Part shown: positions 1 through 10,300 of the stretch, piece by piece
Layout: each line of letters begins with the position of its first letter
How positions within the stretch are numbered: position 1 is the first letter of the stretch
Assembly (NCBI GenBank): GCA_002395525.1
Contig: DGXE01000065.1
Location: 1-23,047, forward strand
DNA: 23,047 nt
From: Ruminococcus sp. UBA4240
Lineage (GTDB): Bacteria; Bacillota; Clostridia; Oscillospirales; Ruminococcaceae
Direction: 5' to 3'
Position numbers and translations under genes: made by a program
The notes under the pieces: generated by a model
Databases searched by the model: none
Told to the model about the DNA's origin: nothing
The model's input: only the letters and a program-made list of their open reading frames with translations

Positions 1-471
1 ATACTCATGGTATCTTTCGGGCAGAAAGTCACGTTTACAGCTTTCGATGACTTTGGGATCACGCTTTTTTGACTTGTCAATGATGCTGATATAGCTTTTC
101 TTCATGAAACCGATAAGAATTTTCGGCATTTTCATCAATGGAGCGCCGTCAAGAACAAGGTGATTTATTTTGATGCCATCCATACCCGCAAGTGCAGCAG
201 CGATACGTCCGCCCATTGACAGCCCGCACAGGGCATAAAGCTCGCCATTATGATTTTGGATCAGATAATCTCTTAACTTCTCTGCTTCATTTTCTACCGA
301 TGTAAAACGGCTGGGCTTATCCTCGGTATGGGCATCAAGTTCGGGAACGATTACAAAATGATCTTTCGACAGAACGGATACAGCATCTTCCCATATCTGC
401 CACGGAGTAAGCATTCCGTGTAACAGCATTACAGCTATATTATCACTGTTTCCAAATGTATGAAATATCAT
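1..471 (-). CDS. alpha/beta hydrolase, N-terminal part (runs off left edge)
   Basis: The 157 visible codons start at ATG 471 and stay open to the window edge, so the C-terminal part is missing. An AGGAGG ribosome binding site lies 6 nt before the ATG. The protein shows the alpha/beta-hydrolase N-terminal hallmarks: the oxyanion-hole strand MLLHGM (HG at residues 18-19) and the nucleophile elbow GLSMGG with the likely catalytic Ser85. The acid and His of the triad would lie outside the window. There is no signal peptide, so it is probably cytoplasmic. The elbow fits small esterase or MenH/YcjY-type hydrolases; the substrate cannot be told. It lies 122 nt downstream of the DUF3795 gene on the same strand and I see no convincing promoter between them, so the two may be cotranscribed. 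A short inverted repeat (CCTGC..GCAGG, about 484-500) sits just upstream of the ribosome binding site. Confidence 0.85.
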   Translation of the reverse strand, partial: MIFHTFGNSDNIAVMLLHGMLTPWQIWEDAVSVLSKDHFVIVPELDAHTEDKPSRFTSVENEAEKLRDYLIQNHNGELYALCGLSMGGRIAAALAGMDGIKINHLVLDGAPLMKMPKILIGFMKKSYISIIDKSKKRDPKVIESCKRDFLPERYHEY

Positions 472-593
472 TCTTATCCTCCTATACCTGCATAAACGCA
501 GGCTTCGGCTCAGGATGTACCTGTGATGATCGGAGACAGCGTGTTTTTTCAGCGCAGAACCAAGTACACATGGGGTGCACTGCTATTTGAAAG

Positions 594-989
594 TTATTTC
601 TCTGCCTGCAAGTTGATCTCTTTCTCAAAAAAAGCCTTTTTCAATTGTTCATATTCCATCTCGGTACAGACTTCTCTGCACTTAGGTTCAAAGGACTTTG
701 TTACAGCAAAGCATTCTCTCATATTATCACATGGATACTCTGCACATTCGGAGCAGTTTTTTATGCCTTTGTCCTCACAACATTTGACAACACGGTATCT
801 GCACCAATTCTCAGGACGGCAGCCAGCACAGGAGATCTCATCATTTGATACTATCCTGTCTCTGTATCCTATCTTTAGCCATAATTCCGCTGTGTGACGT
901 AATTCTTCATCTGTCTTTTTATAAGCAGGTACGTTATATCTCGGACACGCCGAGCAATCGTTTCCACAAGCGGCCATTACCTTTTCCAT
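594..989 (-). CDS. Cys-rich DUF3795-type protein
   Basis: This encodes a 131-residue protein with 14 cysteines (residues 8, 12, 15, 54, 57, 63, 70, 71, 79, 82, 87, 93, 104, 108), beginning MEKVMAACGNDCSACP. The N-terminal CGxDCxxCP motif and the later CxGC, CSEC and PC motifs are the pattern of DUF3795, a small presumed metal-binding family of anaerobes; its function is not established. I chose ATG 989 because an AAAGG sits 10 nt before it. An in-frame TTG at 1007 would add six residues but has no ribosome binding site of its own. It has a good sigma-A promoter upstream. Metal binding (zinc or an Fe-S cluster) is inferred from the cysteine spacing only. Confidence 0.8.
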   Translation of the reverse strand: MEKVMAACGNDCSACPRYNVPAYKKTDEELRHTAELWLKIGYRDRIVSNDEISCAGCRPENWCRYRVVKCCEDKGIKNCSECAEYPCDNMRECFAVTKSFEPKCREVCTEMEYEQLKKAFFEKEINLQAEK

Positions 990-1028
990 TACTTCTACAC
1001 CTTTCAATCTGTAAATGGTTTGTTACCA

Positions 1029-1057
1029 ATTATACCACAATCAGCCTTGCTTTTCAA
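1029..1057 (-). promoter_or_regulatory. sigma-A promoter of the DUF3795 gene
   Basis: Read on the minus strand: -35 TTGAAA (1052-1057), a 17-nt spacer, -10 TATAAT (1029-1034). It fires away from the adhesin promoter at 1162-1190, so the two genes are divergent, with about 104 nt between the promoter elements. Confidence 0.75.
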
Positions 1058-1161
1058 TACGTTTAATCATTTTCCCCATAGAATGTATCTTCGCCCCTGA
1101 CTGCCCTTCTGCCCGAGGGAAAAGGGTCAAAGCCGTTTTGTTAAATTGTCGTTTTTTATGG

Positions 1162-1190
1162 TTGACAAATAGGCTCAACAGTATTATAAT
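1162..1190 (+). promoter_or_regulatory. exact-consensus sigma-A promoter of the giant adhesin gene
   Basis: -35 TTGACA (1162-1167), a 17-nt spacer and -10 TATAAT (1185-1190) match the consensus at all twelve positions. Transcription is expected to start near 1197-1200, leaving an untranslated leader of about 143 nt before the ATG at 1342. This placement also argues against the earlier in-frame ATG at 1216, which would lie only about 18 nt into the transcript and has no ribosome binding site. Confidence 0.85.
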
Positions 1191-1197
1191 ATGTATT

Positions 1198-1341
1198 ATG
1201 GGATAGGTATACCCTATGCACCATCAACGGCTTGCAGGGGGCTTGCAAATGCGGCTGCTGCGCCGTTGTGTTAAGGATAACAACTGTGCCTGTGTTACAG
1301 GCGCATCATATAGCAATGCAGAATTAGAAAGGCTGAGAAGA
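1198..1341 (+). promoter_or_regulatory. structured 5' leader of the adhesin mRNA, unidentified
   Basis: The leader between the predicted transcription start and the ATG is rich in inverted repeats. They are: ATAGG..CCTAT (1203-1217) containing the palindrome GGTATACC (1206-1213); a 7-bp stem CAACGGC/GCCGTTG (1225-1231 with 1262-1268) enclosing a second stem TTGCA/TGCAA (1232-1236 with 1244-1248); a small GTTA-AGGA-TAAC hairpin (1270-1281); and a strong 9-bp hairpin TGTGCCTGT-GTT-ACAGGCGCA (1285-1305, one G.U pair). An AGAAAGG ribosome binding site at about 1326-1332 follows, 9 nt before ATG. No T-run follows the last hairpin, so simple attenuation by termination is not evident. I could not match it to a known riboswitch class (c-di-GMP I and II, TPP, THF and others considered). 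A cis-regulatory role is inferred. Confidence 0.5.
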
Positions 1342-4300
1342 ATGAAAAAGACATATAAGCGCATTATCAGTGGCATCTCTGCGCTTGTATTCAGTATTTC
1401 TGCTGTTTCACCCACCATAAGCGTATTTTCCGAGGAATATGGGAACAACACTGCTGCTGCATCGGCGAATGTCAGCGGTGCGGCATCAGCTGCGCCCATA
1501 GAGCTTGAAGCGTCAGTTTACGGAAAGACACTTCATAATAGTTTGACAGGTGCAGGGTTCTCTGTGGCTGGCTTTGATGTTGACAGCGCCGATGTGACCA
1601 TGACAGCTTTGGAAAAGGATACAGAGAGCCTTGCGGATATTCCGGCGGATATGCGCAGGAAGCTGGTCTATGCCTTCACCACCGGCTACAGGTATGCCGG
1701 GATAACGGCTGTGCCTGTTTCCGGCAGCGCTGTTATGCAGTATGAGCTCCCCGATGAGGTGCCTGAGTCCGATGCTGAGTCGGTCAGGGTATATTCACTG
1801 GGAGAGGACGGAGAATGGAAGTCCCTTGATTCTGATAAGACCGTTGAAAACGGATATGTAAGGTATGTCACATTCGCATCCGATGTATGCAGCGACAATA
1901 CCTTTGCTGTCGTCTATACCGATCCGGCCTCAACTCATATGGACGAGGCGATACTGTCCGATGACCGTGCCTTTACATATGCTGATGACAGGATAAGTGC
2001 GGATGTGACCGCATTTAAGGGGGCAGTGTGCACCTATGGCGACTTCCCCGTAAATGTCAATGATGTTTACTTTTCTGTAACAGAGGGCGCTCCCGAGGAT
2101 GTGGTTCTCCCCGATGAGACAGCGGGTATGCACAGAATAGTCTATTCCTCCGGCTTTGGGTGTGAGGAATTCACAAATGCGGATGTATCAGACTATGAAG
2201 CAGTATATACCTACACCCTTTCTGTGCCCCTGAGGGAGGGCTTTGAGGAGCTTGTCAGGGTATATGCCTATGATGGCACCGCCTTTAATGCCCTTGAGAC
2301 TGTGCCTGTTGCCAGTGACGGAACTGTAGGTGCTGTCAGCTTTTCAACAGATTCTGCCCTTTTTGTTATAGATGAGCCTGTTGTGACCGCAGAGCCGTTG
2401 AGCATTGAATACTCCGATGATGCGGTGTCTGCAAAAGCTGAGATACCTCAGAATGCGGTGCTTGTGAATGAGGATGGTGTATACACCGATCACAGCGGTG
2501 TTGCTCTGTCTGTGGCTCCCAAGGCTGTGACCGATGAGACTGTACCCTTTGAAGCAGGGGAGGGTCTTGCCGCTCTTCGGTATGAGATACATTTCAGCGA
2601 TGGGCAGGGCAATGCTCTCAGGTGCAGCGATCATTCCACGGATGTTACAGTGACACTGCCCGATGACATTTACGTTGACGAGGGAACGGAAGTGACTGCC
2701 GCTGTCTTTGACGGTACCGCATGGCAGGCTGTCTCTGTTGATGATGTGGTCATAGAAAAGTGCAAGCTGAAAAGCTTTACAGTAAGCAATGTAAAGGCTG
2801 ACAGCTTTACAATAGTATACAAGCCACTGTGCACCGATCCCTTTACTTTCACCTTTGAGGATCATGACATCAGCACTTCGGCAGAGGTAAGCTTTGACAC
2901 TGCCTTTTATTGCGATGACAGCGAGATAACAGCGGATAACGTGCATATTAAGGCTGAAATGCTCAGCCATTTCGATTCGAGGTTTACAGCTGTCCCCAAG
3001 GAGGACAGCCACCGCCTGCGTGTATTTGAAACATCCTTTGTGACAGATGAGGGAAAAGCTGTTGTGCTTGTCCCCGATGAGGAACGTGAGACACCCGTAA
3101 AAACGGAGGTCAGCCTTGCTGTGCCCGCAAACTGTGACAGGGAAAAGTTTGACAGTGTCAAGGTCTACACCTTTGATGCGGAAGCTGCCGCCCCCGTGGA
3201 GATACCCTATGAATTTAATGCTGAAAAGGATGCTGTCATCGTGCATGGTGACGGTGTGGCTGCCTATGCCATGAGCTACCCTGTTGACTATCTGTATGAT
3301 GACCTGGAATATAATTTCAACTGTGCCCATGAGCTGCTGCTCTCGGATATGCTCTCATATCTTGATATCCCCGCAGATCTCTTCGGCAGCAGTGTGGAAC
3401 TCACCGGAGAAGGGCTTGCGGCATTTGAGCCTGTGCTTGACAGCTTCGGCAATGCCCGTGACTGGAAGATCACCGGCATCAAGGACTTTGACACCGAGGA
3501 AGCCCTTGTAGTCACCCTTTCTGACGGCAATCTCATCCGTATAAGGATAAGGAATTACCCTGCCGTCCGTGAATTTGAATACACCGATGATAACATCTCC
3601 GTTGTCGTTGAGGTCAAGGGCGGCAGCGTTTTCACCGACAGCAGCGGCAATGAGGTATACGCCTCTGATGTGGCGCTTGTTGCAGTGCCTGTTGAGGATG
3701 TTCCTGCAAATATGGATATAAATGAGGATGAGCGTGTCGCCGCCTATGACATAGGCTTTGAGACCGTCGGCGGTGAGGCAGTGGATGTTGAGATAAAGTC
3801 CTCTGCTGTCAGCATTGTACTGGACTCCGACGAAGATGAGAAGATAAGCGGGATAGAGGTGTATTCCCTTGACTCTCTGAATGCCTCTCCGGTTGAAAAT
3901 GCAAGTGTGGATGAAAATGCGGCTGAGGTCACAGTTGAGAACGACCGTCTGTCCGGCTATGCGGTAAAGTATACGGTGGATTTCCATTACGGGGATTACG
4001 ATTACAGCATTGAGGGGGGCAGTGAGATTCTCCTTTCAAGGCTGTTTGAGATACTGGAGATAGATGAGAGCACTAAGGGCTCTGAGGCGAAATTTTCCGA
4101 TGAGAGCCTTGTGAAGCTCATCCCTGTGACGGAGGAGGACACTGTCACCGACTGGCGCATCGTTTCCCTCAGACCCTTTGATACTGAGGAACTGCTCTCC
4201 GTAAGGCTGTCGGGCGGCGGTACCGTAGACATTGCCGTTACCGATGCCAACGAGACCAGATGGCATCAGATCAATAATCTGAATATGAACCTTGTTGAGG

Positions 4301-7300
4301 GTGCAGAAAATGTCAATCTGTTCACAAAGGCTGCGGAGTCCTATAAAAACGATGACGGCAGCTATACCATACCAGCAGACTTTAGCTATAAGCTCCCTGA
4401 CGGCTCGGTGAAGAAATTCAATTCACCGGAATATACCGTTATAGACGGAAAGATAACCATACCGGCAAACCAAATACCCGATGATATGGGCTGGGTATGG
4501 ACACCCACCAGCTCCGACAAGGATCACAGAGTGGTATACCGTCTTGATATAAGCACCTCCGGCGTAGGCTACATCTATCCCGGTGAGTTCGAGATACGTG
4601 TGCCCAAGAGCATACTCCTGGATGCAGAAAACAACCCTGCGGATTCGCTGGAGCTCTCTGTTGTAACTCGTGCCCAGTACGAGGCGGAGAAGGAGACTGG
4701 AAAGGCAGCCGACAGCATAAACTTTGCCTATGATGTGGTAGAGGAGAACGGTGTTGAGTACCTTGTTTTCACCAATGTATCCACCCTTGATTCCGCCTTT
4801 GACGGCAATATCTGGATATCCTACCACACCACCAAGAACACCTATGACTATAAGGATATGTCCAAGTCCAAGGACTGCGGCGCAGAAGCCACCATATACA
4901 CCCTTTACGACAATTCCGGCAATCCTCTCTACAAATACTCGGCTGATCCCACCAAGGACGACTTCGTAACATATCTGGTGGATGCGAGCGGGAATAAGCT
5001 TGATTCTGCAATTAACGGAGAAACCGGCAAGAGGACATATTCAAACCTCCCGTTCTACAAGAAGTCAGGGGATAGCTATGAGCAGGCGACCGTTGCAAGC
5101 GATGAGTTCAAAGCCGCTCCCAGCGTGCCCGTCTACATTGATACAAGTGCAGCAATCAAGAGCGTTACAAAGAGCCTTAACCAGTCCAATGTATACCAGT
5201 ACTGGCAGAGCGCATGGGGTGCAAAGCCCGCCGATGCGGATAACTATATCTACTTTGTGTGGGAGATAACCAGTGAGATCGCAACCCAGCAGGACAACCC
5301 CACCAAGGTGACACAGAGATATGACTTTACCCTTACCGCTGATTTCCCAAAAACTACAGCGACCGATCTCAATGGTTCAGTTCAGTCAGATAAGACCATT
5401 ACCCATGATATAGTTAAATTCAGGCTCGCAGGGCAGAACGCCTGGAAGGACTGGGATGCCGGCAATGAGGCTGAAAGAACGGTCACAGGTCTTACGGATG
5501 CCAACGGTATGATAAGGCGTGACTATGTCATAACAAGGGTAAAGGCTGATGATATTAATGAAGCCGGTCATGCCTACACCATAAGGAATGAGCGAGCCAC
5601 CATGACCGTGAAGCCCTCGGACAATGTGGATGCAGCCACCGAAAAGGAAGCGGATGCCAAGTTTACATATGCAGTGCCCAAGTATACCGAGCCTTCAAGT
5701 GATTTCAGGATAGACAAGGTAGGTGTATACAAGCAGACAGAGGATACGGTTTCAAATGAGCGGCAGATCTCCTCCTATATGCTCAAGGAGCTGAAGACCG
5801 AGGAGGATTATGACATCGAGGGTCTGCGCTATCATGTGAACGTGACTGCGGAGAACCTGCCCGACACCTTTAAGAACGACGAAGGGCAACTCACCCATTC
5901 CGAAGATGACGTGCCCTACTATCAGCAGAGCCCTGTTGAATACAAGCTCACCGACAATGACGTGAGACTCCGCAATGTACGCACCAACGGCGCAGAGGAA
6001 ACACTTGGCACGGACGACTATACCATGACGGCTGTGGATGTGCAGGCTGTCATAAAGGCAGGCTTCTATGACGACAAGCTGAAGGCCTTCTCCAGCGTGA
6101 ATATCAACGATGTTTGCAAGAACGGCACATCAGGCATAGACGGCTTGTCCAAGCCTGATGAATTTAAGGATTATATCGAAGTAAATGCCCACACAGTCGA
6201 GCTGCGCCTTTACATTGCAGGGTCAGATACTCCTGTAAAGGTAGCTGAATACGATGCCTATACAGGTCAGTGGAGGGATGTGAACAGCGCATATGTAACA
6301 CAGGTAACATCCCCCTTCTCCGGCTTTGTAAGATTTGTGTTCAACGGCACCACAGGTGAAGATGCCGCCACCACAGTCACCGGATATGAGCTTTATTCAA
6401 GCAATAAATTCTACGGCACCTATTACAAGGCATATCCCACCGTTACCCTCAGGGGAAGTGACAATGTAAAGAGCATTGCGACCGATCCCGATGCTGACTC
6501 CGAGGATTCCTCCGCCACAGGCAAGGTGCAGCTCAATAACTATGCCACTCTGGAGGTGACAGGCGGAAAAGACTCCCATACCCTTAACTCCATGGGCAAG
6601 GTGTATATTTCCGAGGCCACACGTTCATCAAAGCTTACAAAAGCATATATCCCCACGGACTACAACAACATCATGGACGGCGAATACTATGCCAACTGGG
6701 ACATCGAGTTTGCCGAGACCATGACCATGGGGGACAATGAAACTGTGCCTGTACGTCAGGACGGGGGCGTGTTCTATGACCTTCTGCCTATAATGAGTAC
6801 CGCAAGCATAAGCGATATAAAGATATATGCAGTGGAGCCCGAGGCATCCCGCTACAGCGACACACCTCTCTACGAGGGCGGCGACTATACCCTGAGCTAT
6901 GACTATCTCACCGACAGCGCAGGGTTCAGACGGGTACTGCTGAAGCTTGACATATCCCACCCTGCGGACAAGTACCGTGTGAATGTCACCACCATACACA
7001 CCCATACCGACATCATCGACTACGGCAGAAATATCCGCAATTCCGTTGTATACAAGAGCAAGAACCCCAATATCGGTTCGGGTCACACGAATATGAACGG
7101 CGACCAGATAGACGAGAATACGGAGCTTCGTATCTATGACGGCTCCGTCTTCGAGGACTATGCCTCCGAGATGGGGGATGCGGACAAGAAGAAGTTTGCC
7201 TACACTCAGGCTACCCATTATATCCCCGCCCTTATATCAACTGTCTCCGGCATAAAGAAGAGGGTGTACTCCGTCAAGACCACTCCCGTAGTCAGCGACA

Positions 7301-10300
7301 ATGCCGTTGTCACACCGGGGGAGGAGTATGTCTACACCTACCGCAACATGAACCTGGGCTCCACCTTCTCGAAGAACCTTGTTATCCTTGATTCCATCGA
7401 GAACTATGGTGAAAAATCTGCTGACGACCACAGCACCATAAACGGAGCCATAAGCGAATTTGGCGATCACAGCCACTGGAAGGGCACACCTCTTCACTTT
7501 GACACAGCTCTTCTTGACAGCAAGGGCTACAAATACCGTATCTATGTCACCACAACGGAACAGCTTGATCTGGAAAAGTATGACAATGACACAGATCCGA
7601 ATATTGCTTCCATCGGCGATTCCACCTTTGAGTACAAGGTAGATGACAGCGGCAACCTCATTGTAACGAATGTAAATTCCCCCGGTGAGATAGCACTTGC
7701 AGGCTATACTGTACAAGGCGAAGACATCATGCATAACGACGCAGCGGTACCACTGGATGGTGGAGGCGACATCATCATAAACGATGGGGATACCCCCGTC
7801 CGCTATACCCCTGTCAAGGTGCTCACCCCCCATTTTGTGGAGAAGGCTCTTGAAGCCGGTGACGGCTGGACCGAGATAGAGCAGCATTACAGCGGGGGAG
7901 AGTATACCTTCACAGAGAAGAATGGCACACCCTTTGATTTCTCCAAAATAAAGGCATTTATGATCTATTTCGAGGATGAGATCATATACCCCAATCAGAG
8001 CGTTTCCTTCAGCCTTGTTATGCGTGCCCCCTACACCATTGACGAACAGCCCGACGATGCCGCAAAGGGCGGAGAGATGACCTACAACAACGTGTACAGA
8101 TATCACGACACCTCGGAGAACAGGGAATTCCCCGCAAGAGAGGGCATGGTCTCCCATACCTATGTGCATCAGGACAGAACGGCTGTAAACTACCGTGTTA
8201 CAGGTGATCTGTATTTCCGCAAGACCGACAAGGAGGAGCCTGACAAGCCCGTTACAGGGGCAGTGTTCACACTTACGGGCAACACCGTCTACGGCAGTAC
8301 CTACAAGAAGGTAATGACCACCGACAGCAGGGGCGAGGTGCATTTTACCGACCTCGAACAGGGTACCTATATCCTGGAGGAGACGGATGCCACAAAGAAT
8401 TATCTTGCCATCTCCCCTGTGACTGTTATCGTGGATGCAAACGGCGTTGCCACCATATCGGGTCCGGACGACATATACAGCTTTGATATATCCATTATAG
8501 GTGAAAGCAAGGCAGGGCATACATATACTTTGACCGGCACCGTGGGTACTTCCTATACCGCCGGTGCAACAGCAGACAATGAGGGGCTCCTTTCCTTTGA
8601 GGATGTGCCCTCGGGCAGCTACACCCTGACAGATACCACCGATAATGTAGAATGGGCTATCAACGCAGTTGACGGCCACGAGGCTAAGATACGGCTTTCA
8701 TCGGCTGGTGAAGGTCAGGCTGACTATACCTATAACGATAACGGCTACAAGATACGCCTTATCAACAAGGAATACGGCATCTACGATGAGCCCCTGAGAG
8801 TGGCTGACATCAGGTTCCGAAAGAACCTTATCGACACATCGGTAGATGAAAATGGCAGCGGCTACAGGACACCTCTGTCCGGCGCCACCTTCAAGCTGAC
8901 CACTGTTGGCAACGGCAGCGGCGATAACGGCAACAAGAACGGCTACGGCGATGTAGTGACCGAGTATGCCACCAGTGACGAACAGGGCGAGGTAAAATTC
9001 TACGACATACCCATCGGCAAATACCTGCTGACTGAGGAAGCAAGGGGCAGCTCTGATGATGAATCCGTTTCCGGCGTGCCTATGGGTGCAGTGCCCGAAA
9101 ACAAGACCTATTATGTATGGGTGCGCTATGTAAACGGCAAGACCATTGCCACTATCCAGTCCCTTGCGGACAAGGGGGGAGACTGGGCAAAGGGCAAGCC
9201 CATACCCAAGGAACAGGGCACAGGTATGTACTATCTTGACAACTACAAGACAGTAAACGTCACCATATTCAAGCGTGACTCCAAGAACCTGTCCGAGCCC
9301 CTGCCCAATGCGGAATTTGAGCTGTTCCCCTATGGTACGGTGAAGGTGGATGGCACTGTTACCGCAGCTACCGATGACCTGTTTACAGGATATGAGGCAA
9401 ACGGGGAAAGCAACGAATTTAACAGCTATCCCGAAGAGGTAAAGATATACGAAAAGTATCTGAACTCCGCCTTCTGGAAGGACGACTGGTCATCTGCAAA
9501 GAAACAGCTTGACAATGATACCACAGGCGGCCACAAGAGCCAGTGGAGGAAGACCAACCGTGACGGCATGACCACCCTTGCGGAGCTGCAGCCCGGTGTG
9601 GCATACTACCTTGTTGAGACCTCCGCCCCGGAAAACCATGTGCCTGTCACCATCAACCAGGGGGATGCTCTGCCCTATGCAGATACCTACTGGACGGTAC
9701 TTGTAAAGCCCAACGGCGATGTTGTCATCAAGGACAAGAGCGGCACAGAGGTTCAGTACATCACCGAGGGGGACAGCGAGGGCTACCGCCTTACCAACGA
9801 GCGCACCTACAAGTCCAAGTTCAATGTGTCAAAGCTGTGGATAGGCGATCCCACCGAATGGGGCACAACATTCCCCGTATTCAATGTTTCCACAGCGGAG
9901 GAGCAGGTCGTGCTTAAAAGCGTAGTGGCTACTTTGAATAAAACACTCTTCAAAGAAAAATTCCCTAAAGAGGCTGAATCATTTATCCGCCTTGATTTGG
10001 GAAGTACAGCTGCAACCTCACTGGAAGAAGCATGGCAAAAGATAGTTGAGATAGAAGGTTCTTCTGCATCAGACATGGCAACACAGTTTATACGTGTTGA
10101 TGCGAATGCTTTAAATACGCCTACCGATGGTTGGTACAAAAACGGTGATACCTATAATCTTCCCGATGGCACAACTGAAACCATAGATTTCAGCAAGGAA
10201 GAGGGTGTATGTTATATGGCATACATCAACGGACACAGCTATTTCTGGAGTGATGCGAATAAGATATATTTGTGGAAATACTGTAATGGCATAATAGATA

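Noticed and set aside
1210..1310. c-di-GMP-I (GEMM) riboswitch
   Set aside because: Tempting upstream of an adhesin, but the GCAAACC, GACGCAAAGC and GGTAGC/GTTACC core elements are not there.
1216..1341. N-terminal extension of the adhesin from ATG 1216
   Set aside because: It would start about 18 nt after the predicted transcription start without a ribosome binding site, would put 42 Arg/Cys-rich residues before the signal peptide, and overlaps the structured leader. ATG 1342 has both a ribosome binding site and a signal peptide.
1326..1341. GGCTGAGA as a thi-box fragment of a TPP riboswitch
   Set aside because: Only this short match is present, at the ribosome binding site. The rest of the TPP aptamer is absent and the gene has no link to thiamine.
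7237..8679. 480-codon open frame on the minus strand within the adhesin
   Set aside because: It is a shadow of the plus-strand gene: no ribosome binding site, no recognisable domain, and it reads through DNA coding for clear adhesin and SpaA domains. The same holds for the 436-codon (11488-12798) and 328-codon (2344-3330) antisense frames.
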